From the NCBI GenBank assembly GCA_030635365.1, contig DAOVYZ010000134.1:1-8280 (forward strand): a stretch of DNA of 8,280 nucleotides, given 5' to 3'. This stretch comes from Bacteroidales bacterium. Its GTDB lineage: Bacteria > Bacteroidota > Bacteroidia > Bacteroidales > UBA12077. A program made the position numbers and the translations under genes. Below are positions 1-5,753 of this stretch, piece by piece; positions within the stretch are counted from its first letter, which is position 1, and every line of letters begins with the position of its first letter. The notes under the pieces were generated by a model. That model had not been told where the DNA came from. It saw only the letters and a list, made by a program, of their open reading frames with translations, and searched no databases.

Positions 1-20
1 AAAATGAAAATTCTTATTGT

Positions 21-50
21 TTGATCATTTTGAAATAATTTGTAGCTTCA
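21..50 (+). promoter_or_regulatory. Bacteroidota-type promoter for the alpha/beta hydrolase gene
   Basis: A TTG at 21-23 is separated by exactly 19 nt from TAGCTTCA at 43-50, which matches the Bacteroidota housekeeping sigma pattern (TTG, about 19 nt, TAnnTTTG) except for TTCA in place of TTTG. Transcription would start near 57, giving a leader of about 20 nt before the ATG at 77. The same spacing and the same TTCA ending occur in both copies of repeat A, which strengthens the call. Confidence 0.5.
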
Positions 51-76
51 CAACAGTATTAACAAAAAATATAGCA

Positions 77-847
77 ATGAAAAAATCGATAATAACATTA
101 GTCATACTTCTTTATGTAGGTATATCAAGCATTTCAGTAATAGCTCAAAAAGTTAATGATGACTTCAGTGGTATAACAATTAACTTGAAAAGTAGTGATG
201 GAGTTAACATAAAAGCTGATTTATATGAATTAGAAAATAGAACTACCCCTTTTATAATATTGTTTCATCAAGCCGGATTTAGTCGTGGTGAATATAGGCC
301 CATTGCACCAAAACTAAATGAATTAGGATATTCGTGCATGGCAATAGATCAAAGATCTGGTAAAGAAGTTAACGGAGTTATTAACGAAACAAATAAAGAT
401 GCTGTTAAAAAAGGCAAATCCACCAAATACCCCGATGCATTTCCAGATTTAGAAGCAGCATTAAAATTTGTAAAAGATAATTGCCCATCAAGAAAAATTG
501 TAGTTTGGGGCAGCTCCTACTCAGCATCTCTTGTTTTTGTTTTAGGGCAAAAATATAAGGAAGATATATCCGGAATAGTATCCTTCTCACCAGGCGAATA
601 TTTCGAATTTGAGAATAAGCAAATAAAAGAATATGCTAAAGAAATAGAATGCCCTGTATGGTTCAGTTCTGCAAAAAACGAGCATGATTCGTGGAAAGGA
701 ATTTACGACCAAATACCCGGGGCTAATAAATCATACTATTTACCGGAATCTAAAGGTATTCACGATTCAAGAGGATTATGGGAAATTACGGAAGAACATG
801 AAAAGTGCTGGGAATCATTAACTGGTTTTTTAAAATCTGTTGAATAA
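77..847 (+). CDS. secreted alpha/beta hydrolase (dienelactone-hydrolase-like)
   Basis: A 256-residue protein with a signal peptide (residues 1-24, ending VIAQ), so it is probably periplasmic or exported. The rest reads as an alpha/beta hydrolase. LFHQAG (62-67) is the oxyanion-hole turn. WGSSYSAS (144-151) is the nucleophile elbow with Ser147 as likely nucleophile; the usual last glycine of GxSxG is a serine here. His229 in KGIHDSRG is the likely catalytic histidine, and an acidic residue near SAKNEHDS (198-205) is the likely third member. The natural substrate cannot be told; esters are the general substrates of the fold. I chose the ATG at 77 because the signal peptide begins there and the predicted transcription start lies near 57. 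An in-frame ATG at 17 would add a non-signal-like stretch and lies upstream of the promoter. The gene stands alone, with repeat A beginning 10 bp after its stop. Confidence 0.85.
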   Translation: MKKSIITLVILLYVGISSISVIAQKVNDDFSGITINLKSSDGVNIKADLYELENRTTPFIILFHQAGFSRGEYRPIAPKLNELGYSCMAIDQRSGKEVNGVINETNKDAVKKGKSTKYPDAFPDLEAALKFVKDNCPSRKIVVWGSSYSASLVFVLGQKYKEDISGIVSFSPGEYFEFENKQIKEYAKEIECPVWFSSAKNEHDSWKGIYDQIPGANKSYYLPESKGIHDSRGLWEITEEHEKCWESLTGFLKSVE

Positions 848-856
848 AAACCCAGA

Positions 857-930
857 GTAAGAAATGAACATCCCTATGTATGAACTCGTATAAAATCCCT
901 TGTAATTTAAACTAGAATTATTATCTTCAA
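857..930 (+). repeat. direct repeat A, copy 1
   Basis: Positions 857-930 match 2568-2641 without gaps. 861-913 is 53 bp of perfect identity; the few differences lie just before it (860) and in a short cluster just after it (914-919). The repeat begins 10 bp after the hydrolase stop and contains a complete promoter (see 900-929). The sequences beyond the two copies are unrelated, so this is a local duplication and not part of a longer one still visible. Copy 1 stands 150 bp upstream of the next start codon, copy 2 only 44 bp. Confidence 0.93.
900..929 (+). promoter_or_regulatory. promoter inside repeat A copy 1
   Basis: TTG (900-902), 19 nt, then TATCTTCA (922-929) fits the Bacteroidota promoter pattern with TTCA for TTTG. 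Both elements and their spacing are unchanged in the second copy of the repeat, while the bases that differ between copies fall in the spacer. It would drive the gene at 1080 from about 936, with an untranslated leader of roughly 145 nt. I see no riboswitch-like structure in that leader. Confidence 0.5.
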
Positions 931-1079
931 ACTTTTTAACAACAAAATGTTTATCTTCATAATATAAACACTAATTATGGTATTAACAAATGCAACCTAA
1001 TAATGTATGATCCATAGTTTATATCTTAAGGCTAGACATGCAACAATGGCAACTTAAAAATTAACATAATACTAGTAAT

Positions 1080-2126
1080 ATGAAATTAAACAAATTAATT
1101 TTAATAATATTAATTATTTCAACAGAGGTATTAAATGCTCAAACAGATTTCAGATCAGGATATATTATAAAAAATTCAGGTGATACTCTGTATGGAAATA
1201 TTGATTATCGAGGGGATTTACTAATGAGTAGTGTATGTAAATTTAAAAATGCTGATAATGTAATAAAAGATTATTCCCCAAGTGAAATAACTGCTTTTAG
1301 GTTTATTGACAGCAAATATTTTGTATCAAAAGTAATAAATAACAGGTATGTGTTTCTTGAATTCTTGATTGATGGAGAAATAGATTTCTATTATATGCGC
1401 GATGAAAAAGGAGACCATTACTACATTGATAAAGAAGGTGAGCTATTGACAGAAATGCCTTATGAAGAAGGTATTAAATATATTGACAAGAAAAATGTAT
1501 ATTATGAATCTAAGAAACATATTGGTATATTGATTTATTACATGCAAGATGCTCCTGAATTTCAGTCAAGAATAAAAAAGGTAAAAGAACCTGAGCATCA
1601 AGAGCTTATTGAATTAGCGAAAGACTATCATAATAAAGTTTGTGAAGGAACTAAATGCATTATTTATAATAAAAACCCACCATTAATAAAATTAATACCT
1701 GAAATTGTTGGTGGGATTACTTATTATGAAAATGTTGATGATATAAATGAGACATTTTACTTTCATGGAGGAGTGTTAACACATTTTTGGATGCCAAGAA
1801 CAAATGAAAAAATGTATTTTAAGACCGGTATATTATTTGTTCTTCTGGAAGATGTAGATGGGAAAAAAGTTGACTATTACAAATTCCCTATCCAGTTAGA
1901 ATATATTTATCCTAAAGGATTGTTCCGCCCAAGATTATCATATGGATTAAATTTTTATTATCCCGGATACCGTTCTGTTTCGCTTAGTCTCGGAACCAAT
2001 ATAAAATTGAGTGATACAAAGTTTATCAGTATTTTTTCTGATATTGAGTTTAATTCGAAAATGGTATTAGTACCTGCCGGTTTATTATCATATTCCTTAT
2101 ATGTTGGACTTTTAATAAAGTTATAA
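1080..2126 (+). CDS. predicted exported outer-membrane-type protein of a Bacteroidota family, function unknown
   Basis: A 348-residue protein with a signal peptide (1-21, ending LNAQ). The mature N-terminus, SGYIIKNSGDTLYGNIDYR (about 26-44), followed by KFKN and an ITAFRF segment, resembles a family I recall from many Bacteroidota: an N-terminal 'GYII..GDT.yG.I' domain, a middle region with a Cys pair (here VCEGTKC, about 188-194), and a C-terminal barrel-like part. From about residue 210 the protein alternates hydrophobic and polar residues with many aromatics and glycines (VGGITYYEN, HGGVLTHFW, YGLNFYYPGYRS), as expected of a beta-barrel. No catalytic motif is visible, so no enzymatic role is proposed. 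The start is the only ATG that gives a signal peptide. The last base of the stop codon is also the first base of repeat B copy 1, so the 3' end coincides with a rearrangement junction. Confidence 0.75.
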   Translation: MKLNKLILIILIISTEVLNAQTDFRSGYIIKNSGDTLYGNIDYRGDLLMSSVCKFKNADNVIKDYSPSEITAFRFIDSKYFVSKVINNRYVFLEFLIDGEIDFYYMRDEKGDHYYIDKEGELLTEMPYEEGIKYIDKKNVYYESKKHIGILIYYMQDAPEFQSRIKKVKEPEHQELIELAKDYHNKVCEGTKCIIYNKNPPLIKLIPEIVGGITYYENVDDINETFYFHGGVLTHFWMPRTNEKMYFKTGILFVLLEDVDGKKVDYYKFPIQLEYIYPKGLFRPRLSYGLNFYYPGYRSVSLSLGTNIKLSDTKFISIFSDIEFNSKMVLVPAGLLSYSLYVGLLIKL

Positions 2127-2254
2127 TTCATATAATAGAAGGAACTATTTTTAATAACTTTTTAATACCAGGTTTATTTTTGTTTTCAATTCTTGGAGTT
2201 ATCCCTGTAATATTAGTTTTTGCTTTACTAAAAAAGCCTAAAGCCAAGTTAGCA
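2126..2254 (+). repeat. repeat B, copy 1: displaced fragment of the four-helix membrane-protein gene
   Basis: These 129 bp match 3948-4076 inside the membrane-protein gene at 3828-4277 with only two mismatches and no gaps. Translated, they give residues 41-83 of that protein (IHIIEG to KAKLA) with one silent change and one Ser50-to-Asn change, then a TAA at 2255-2257. There is no start codon, so it is not an expressed gene. The left end is the final A of the upstream gene's stop codon. The near-identity implies a recent copying event or selection, yet the flanks on both sides are unrelated to those of copy 2. Confidence 0.95.
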
Positions 2255-2409
2255 TAACCGACATTGCGTGTTTTTGGCAAGAGGTATAGAAATTTTGGTT
2301 GATAATCCCTGTTTTTATCAACATTTCAAGAATGCTGAATTTATATAGTCCTTATTATCAATTACATGTAAAAAATAGGCTTCCCCTATTATAAAGAAGA
2401 ATGTTCTAA

Positions 2410-2535
2410 AGAATTTTGGTGAAGGAAACTGTTATTAATGCTCTTGATTCTATCCCTGGATGCAATCCTGGACGACAAAATGGGAAAAATGTGAAAGTAA
2501 AATATACATTCCCTGTTCGTACAGAATTATATTGA
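2410..2535 (+). pseudogene. remnant of a TonB-family C-terminal domain
   Basis: Between a TAA at 2407-2409 and a TGA at 2533-2535 one frame reads as the end of a TonB C-terminal domain: ALDSIPGCNPGRQNGK, then VKVKYTFPVRTELY and stop. In TonB proteins of Bacteroidota the domain ends with 'sMPkWkPGkQnGkpV.VkytlPv.F.L', and this fragment follows that order closely. Only about 30 residues survive. The N-terminal helix, proline-rich linker and the earlier half of the domain are absent, and the upstream sequence has stops in all plausible continuations. It is therefore a decayed or truncated gene end. Intact proteins of this type pass inner-membrane proton-motive energy to outer-membrane transporters. 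A lone expressed fragment is unlikely, as there is no ATG or ribosome-binding site. Confidence 0.6.
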
Positions 2536-2567
2536 ATAATTAAATAGTGATTTTAACGATATAGATT

Positions 2568-2641
2568 GTATGAAATGAACATCCCTATGTATGAACTCGT
2601 ATAAAATCCCTTGTAATTTAAACTGAATTTATTATCTTCAA
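2568..2641 (+). repeat. direct repeat A, copy 2
   Basis: Second copy of the 857-930 repeat. It lies 33 bp after the TonB remnant's stop and 44 bp upstream of the next start codon. The perfectly matching 53-bp core is at 2572-2624. Sequence right of 2641 diverges from that right of 930. Confidence 0.93.
2611..2640 (+). promoter_or_regulatory. promoter inside repeat A copy 2
   Basis: TTG (2611-2613), 19 nt, then TATCTTCA (2633-2640), identical in spacing to copy 1. Predicted start near 2647, which leaves a leader of about 38 nt before the ATG at 2685. It could serve the following run of same-strand genes (2685 to 4277), whose gaps are short. Confidence 0.5.
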
Positions 2642-2684
2642 GTTTTTATATAAATTTACCTAAAGGAGAAGTAAACTAAATACT

Positions 2685-3077
2685 ATGAAGAATCTAAAAT
2701 TTCTAATTCTTATTGTTCTTTTTTTAATTACTAATAATCTATATTCTCAGGAATATTATGATATTAAAAATCCAGGGAATGAATACTATAAAAAGTGCAA
2801 AGAATGTATAACTCTTCTAAATAATAAACCTAAAGAGATTCAGTTTGGAATACAATTAGATGAATCACACAACCTCTATTTTATTGTTACACATAAAGAA
2901 TGGTTTAAAGAATTATTTAAGAAAAGTACTGATGGAATAGCGATTGATATTGTATCTAAAGAAAGATATGATTATAACAAAGAAATGGAACCTTCTAGAT
3001 GGCTCCCTTTTTTAATAATGATGTTAACCAGTATCCCTATATTGCTATTGGCAAACAAATTTTATATGAATTTTTAA
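2685..3077 (+). CDS. short secreted protein of unknown function, possibly frameshifted near its end
   Basis: A 130-residue product with a signal peptide (1-22, ending YSQ). Residues 35-100 contain a Cys pair (KKCKEC, 37-42) and the segments LLNNKPKEIQFGI, YFIVTHKEWFKELF and GIAIDIVSKERYD. These look like a conserved Bacteroidota secreted domain that I recall but cannot name. After about residue 107 the character changes to a hydrophobic tail (LPFLIMMLTSIPILLLANKFY) that would be an odd C-terminal helix for a secreted protein. The change coincides with a run of six T at 3008-3013. A one-base slip there would instead give a polar continuation (FFNNDVNQYPYIAIGKQ) that stays open into the next gene. 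Either the gene is truncated by a frameshift or the tail is real. A strong ribosome-binding site (AAAGGAG, 2662-2668) lies unusually far (16 nt) from the ATG, but no nearer start exists. Confidence 0.65.
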   Translation: MKNLKFLILIVLFLITNNLYSQEYYDIKNPGNEYYKKCKECITLLNNKPKEIQFGIQLDESHNLYFIVTHKEWFKELFKKSTDGIAIDIVSKERYDYNKEMEPSRWLPFLIMMLTSIPILLLANKFYMNF

Positions 3078-3088
3078 AAATCTGCAGA

Positions 3089-3781
3089 ATGAAAAAAATT
3101 ATCGGCCTAATCATTGGAATTTTTATAACAACTACAATATTTTCCCAGGAACTTCAAGATGTGGTTTATCTTAAAAACGGCTCAATTATAAAAGGTTGTA
3201 TTATTTCTCAGGTTCCCAATGAATATATTATTATAAAAACAAGTGATGGACAGTTATACACATTTAACTTTCCTCAAATTGAACAAATAGAAAAAACTCA
3301 GGTAACAGAAATTGATGGTTATGGAGGAGGCCTTTCTTATGGTATTTCATTAGGAGGGTTTGGATTGATTGGTTTGCAAACCAGAATATATGTCTCCGAA
3401 AAATTTGCTTTTGAACTTGGAACATCTTACAACATAGGAGCAGGAGTGTCGGAAAGTTATGGAAACACTTCAAAAAAATACATTCATACATTTATAATTT
3501 CAGGTGGGTCAAACTTTTATTTAACTAAGCTTTACAAAAAAAATAAACAAAAAATCAAATTAAATGGCATAACAATAAAAGCAGGTGGGGGGTTTGTTGG
3601 CTTTAATACAACTGTAGCCAGTTGTGGGTGGATACATGAAAGCTTCAGGTTGCTTAATAAAACTTATTCGTTTACACTGGAACTTGGACCAGGTATTCTC
3701 TATACGTATAATTTAAATAAAACAGAGACAATAAACTTCGCCTCATATTTAAAAGTACAATGGAATTGGCACAGCAAATAG
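3089..3781 (+). CDS. predicted outer-membrane beta-barrel protein with N-terminal 'YLKNGS' domain
   Basis: A 230-residue protein with a signal peptide (1-19, ending FSQ). Residues 22-68 (DVVYLKNGSIIKG, then EYIIIKTSDGQLYTFNFPQIEQI) form the small beta-rich domain common at the N-terminus of Bacteroidota envelope proteins ('dvvYLKNGSiirG.iie..p...ikI.t.dG....y...ei..i'). The remainder has barrel-like alternation and glycine-aromatic segments (GGLSYGISLGGFGLIGL, FELGTSYNIGAGV, TFIISGGSNFYL, FTLELGPGILYTYN), fitting a small outer-membrane barrel. Ligand and function are not visible. The ATG at 3089 is chosen because the signal peptide starts there; the frame is open further upstream to an ATG at 2999, but that extension overlaps the preceding gene. 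It lies 11 bp after that gene and 46 bp before the next, consistent with co-transcription. Confidence 0.72.
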   Translation: MKKIIGLIIGIFITTTIFSQELQDVVYLKNGSIIKGCIISQVPNEYIIIKTSDGQLYTFNFPQIEQIEKTQVTEIDGYGGGLSYGISLGGFGLIGLQTRIYVSEKFAFELGTSYNIGAGVSESYGNTSKKYIHTFIISGGSNFYLTKLYKKNKQKIKLNGITIKAGGGFVGFNTTVASCGWIHESFRLLNKTYSFTLELGPGILYTYNLNKTETINFASYLKVQWNWHSK

Positions 3782-3827
3782 ATATTTTCAATAATTATAA
3801 CCTTCATAATTTAATATAGATAAAACT

Positions 3828-4277
3828 ATGAAAGCAAAAATTTCAAGAAATATTTTAATCGGTTTATTAGCATTTTTAGGGTTAGGAGCTATTTGGGGTG
3901 GTGGAGCATTGGTTGTTTCTCCTTCGGGAGAATTTCTAAAAATGCCCATTCATATAATAGAAGGAACTATCTTTAGTAACTTTTTAATACCAGGTTTATT
4001 TTTGTTTTCAATTCTTGGAGTTATCCCTGTAATATTAGTTTTTGCTTTACTAAAAAAGCCTAAAGCCAAGTTAGCAGAAAAAATTAACTTTTTTAAGGAT
4101 ATGCACTGGACATGGACCTTTTGTATATACATTGGCTTTATACTTATTATGTGGATTCAACTGGAAATGTTAATTATAAATGCTGTCCATTGGGTACATA
4201 CTTTTTATGTGTTTATTGGAATAGCCATAGTATTTTTTGCTTTATTACCTGAAGTAAGAAACTTGTATAAGAAGTAA
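3828..4277 (+). CDS. four-helix integral membrane protein, function unknown
   Basis: A 149-residue protein with four predicted membrane helices at about 8-30, 51-75, 96-118 and 122-141, and a basic N-terminus and C-terminus (NLYKK), suggesting both ends face the cytoplasm. Between helices 1 and 2 is a loop with SPSGEFLKMPIHIIEG, which resembles a 'sPSG..l.mPl..l.gtpf.dflIPG' pattern I recall from uncharacterised Bacteroidota membrane proteins. No catalytic or transport motif is seen. Codons 41-83 are duplicated at 2126-2254 (repeat B). The gene follows the barrel protein by 46 bp on the same strand and is probably part of the same transcription unit. The mature reading frame is uninterrupted, so this copy is taken as the functional one. 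Confidence 0.8.
   Translation: MKAKISRNILIGLLAFLGLGAIWGGGALVVSPSGEFLKMPIHIIEGTIFSNFLIPGLFLFSILGVIPVILVFALLKKPKAKLAEKINFFKDMHWTWTFCIYIGFILIMWIQLEMLIINAVHWVHTFYVFIGIAIVFFALLPEVRNLYKK
3948..4076 (+). repeat. repeat B, copy 2 (within the membrane-protein gene)
   Basis: Codons 41-83 of the gene at 3828-4277. The match to 2126-2254 covers the end of the first periplasmic loop and the whole second membrane helix plus the following KKPKAKLA. Copy 2 continues with GAAAAA where copy 1 has a TAA stop, and both boundaries fall on codon edges. Confidence 0.95.
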
Positions 4278-4357
4278 AAGAACTTATATAATCCTAGCAA
4301 TTCAGTTTAAACTTGTTGGTATTTGTGCAAACAAATTTAAGATAGCCTCAATCAAAA

Positions 4358-5140
4358 ATGAGTAGTAAAATTCATAAATTTCTAATAATCAATTTATGGA
4401 TGCCCCTTTTAGGGTTATCCTATATTTTATTTTCTTATTATTATTTTAATGGGTGGTGGAACTCTTCCATAGGAACTGTTTTAATACTGTTTTTTAGTTA
4501 TCTGATCTGGAAAAAGGATTTTCTAAATATGATTGGATTAAGATTAAATCTTAAGACAGGAATTAAATCTTTATTTTTAGCAGGAATATTTATAATTAGT
4601 TCTTTAGTACTAATGAAGTATATTGCCAATAAACATAACATATCAATTTTTTATACAAATTGGAAGAATTATTACCATGATATATTTTATATTCTAAACG
4701 AAGAGATAGTTATTGGAGCAATAATACTTTTTACTTCAGTTAAAAAATATAAAATTAGTCCCATAGTAGCTTCAATAGGACTGGCACTTGTTTTTTCGTT
4801 AATTCATTATGCCTTCTATAAATGGATATTTAATGATCGTGGGATAATAGAAATTTCGACATTAGTTACCTTATTTTTCATTGGGTTTGTGAGAAACAAT
4901 TTAATACTTCAAACAGGTCATATTACATACTCCTGGGCTCTTCATTTTGGGTGGATGGTTATTATGTTTGGAAGCAGGCATATATATACAGATACAAAAA
5001 TAGCATTAACCGAACCTGTAAAATTTAATACCTATTTGGGCTCAAAAGAAATGTTAATAATTTCCATTATTTTAGCCTTTGGCAGCTTGATATATTGGAA
5101 AAAGGGCAGCAAAGGGCACTACAAGATTGGACGGTTATAA
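4358..5140 (+). CDS. CPBP-family (CAAX-protease-like) intramembrane metalloprotease homologue
   Basis: A 260-residue, strongly hydrophobic protein with about seven or eight membrane segments. The CPBP (type II CAAX prenyl protease / Abi) signature is present in order: NEEIVIG (114-120) for the EExxxR motif, FSLIH (146-150) for FxxxH, and LHFGWM (195-200) for the last HxxxN/B motif. The Glu pair and the two His that bind metal and activate water are kept, but the arginine of motif 1 is a glycine and the final Asn is replaced. Catalytic activity is therefore uncertain. CPBP proteins in bacteria act in peptide maturation, bacteriocin immunity or transport-related roles; nothing here picks one. 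It starts 80 bp after the four-helix protein on the same strand and could be co-transcribed. No convincing promoter was found in the gap: TAGCCTCA at 4343-4350 is too close to the ATG. Confidence 0.75.
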   Translation: MSSKIHKFLIINLWMPLLGLSYILFSYYYFNGWWNSSIGTVLILFFSYLIWKKDFLNMIGLRLNLKTGIKSLFLAGIFIISSLVLMKYIANKHNISIFYTNWKNYYHDIFYILNEEIVIGAIILFTSVKKYKISPIVASIGLALVFSLIHYAFYKWIFNDRGIIEISTLVTLFFIGFVRNNLILQTGHITYSWALHFGWMVIMFGSRHIYTDTKIALTEPVKFNTYLGSKEMLIISIILAFGSLIYWKKGSKGHYKIGRL

Positions 5141-5209
5141 TATGTTACACCACATTCAAGAAAACCCTTCAATAAACATTGCGCCTTTTGACAATAAATC
5201 ATATCTTTA

Positions 5210-5242
5210 TTGTACAATTCTGACAATTTTTCATTATCTTTG
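5210..5242 (+). promoter_or_regulatory. promoter of the GNAT/XRE operon
   Basis: TATCTTTG (5235-5242) is an exact TAnnTTTG match, with TTG at 5210-5212 upstream (22-nt spacer, slightly long). Transcription would start near 5249, leaving a leader of about 16 nt before the ATG at 5265. I saw no clear operator palindrome. If the XRE protein autoregulates, as HigA-like antitoxins usually do, its site should lie around here. Confidence 0.5.
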
Positions 5243-5264
5243 TTGTTGTTATAATATTTGGTGA

Positions 5265-5753
5265 ATGGTATATATCTTAGATACAAAAAGCAACAGACTT
5301 ATTGAAGCAGAAACAGTTGCTGCAGAAAGAAAAAATGTACCATTAAAGAAAGATGGATGGAAATTTAATTGGAAACAATTAGTTCAAGAACAAGATGCTC
5401 AAACATTTATTCTGAGAACCATTGAAACACCACAAAGTGTTGAAGGTGTTTTGCATTTAAAGGTTGAAAGTGAGATGTTAATTATGGATGCAGTAGAAAT
5501 TGCACCTCATAACATTGGAAAGAATAATAAAAGATATGATTATGTAGCTGGTTGTTTAATTGCTTTTGCCTGTAGAAAAAGTTTCAAACTTGACGGAAGA
5601 TATAAAGGCTTTTTAACCTTTGTCTCTAAAACAGATTTGATTAAGTGGTACTCTGATAAATATGGTGCAGAATTGGCTCTTGGACAACGGATGTTTATAG
5701 ATTCGGAAGCGGGAATAAAATTGATTAATGAATATTTATACAAAAGTCCATGA
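5265..5753 (+). CDS. GNAT-fold acetyltransferase-like protein, putative toxin of a GNAT-XRE pair
   Basis: A 162-residue soluble protein. The segment VEIAPHNIGKNNKRYDYVAG (77-96) followed by CLIAFACRKSF has the shape of GNAT motif A: a beta-strand ending at the acetyl-CoA pyrophosphate loop, then a helix. The C-terminal part (GFLTFVSKTDLIKWYSDKYG, 115-134, then RMFID and a terminal helix) fits motif B. The classical Q/RxxGxG/A loop is only loosely met by the 'NIGKNNKRY' sequence, so cofactor use is inferred, not shown. It is followed with a 4-bp overlap (ATGA) by an XRE regulator resembling HigA antitoxins, the layout of a type II toxin-antitoxin operon. Known GNAT toxins acetylate charged tRNAs, but those usually pair with ribbon-helix-helix antitoxins, so the XRE partner is less usual. 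A metabolic or regulatory acetyltransferase with its own regulator is the alternative. Confidence 0.72.
   Translation: MVYILDTKSNRLIEAETVAAERKNVPLKKDGWKFNWKQLVQEQDAQTFILRTIETPQSVEGVLHLKVESEMLIMDAVEIAPHNIGKNNKRYDYVAGCLIAFACRKSFKLDGRYKGFLTFVSKTDLIKWYSDKYGAELALGQRMFIDSEAGIKLINEYLYKSP

Larger units (their letters stand above)
2127..2684. other. 558-bp stretch without an intact gene, made of displaced fragments
   Basis: From left to right it holds repeat B copy 1 (to 2254), about 155 bp of stop-rich sequence with no recognisable coding content, a TonB C-terminal fragment (2410-2535), and repeat A copy 2 with its promoter (2568-2641). A small hairpin, AATAGG (2374-2379) paired with CCTATT (2385-2390), is present but is not followed by a T run. 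The mixture of a duplicated fragment, an orphan domain end and a duplicated promoter indicates past recombination here. I found no transposase, inverted terminal repeats or target duplication that would identify the mechanism. Confidence 0.7.

Noticed and set aside
17..76. Upstream in-frame ATG extending the hydrolase by 20 residues
   Set aside because: The extension is not signal-like and lies upstream of the predicted transcription start; the signal peptide begins at the ATG at 77.
864..893. A nine-codon reading frame (MNIPMYELV) conserved in both copies of repeat A
   Set aside because: It lies upstream of the predicted transcription start, has no clear ribosome-binding site, and its conservation is explained by the identity of the repeat.
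2255..2290. Integron attC-like site after repeat B copy 1 (taaccgacattgcgtg...)
   Set aside because: The core-site pattern (RYYYAAC with a paired GTTRRRY) is not met and no integrase is present.
2999..3088. Upstream start extending the barrel protein by 30 residues
   Set aside because: It overlaps the preceding gene and would bury the signal peptide; the ATG at 3089 is the natural start. The open frame is discussed only as part of a possible frameshift.
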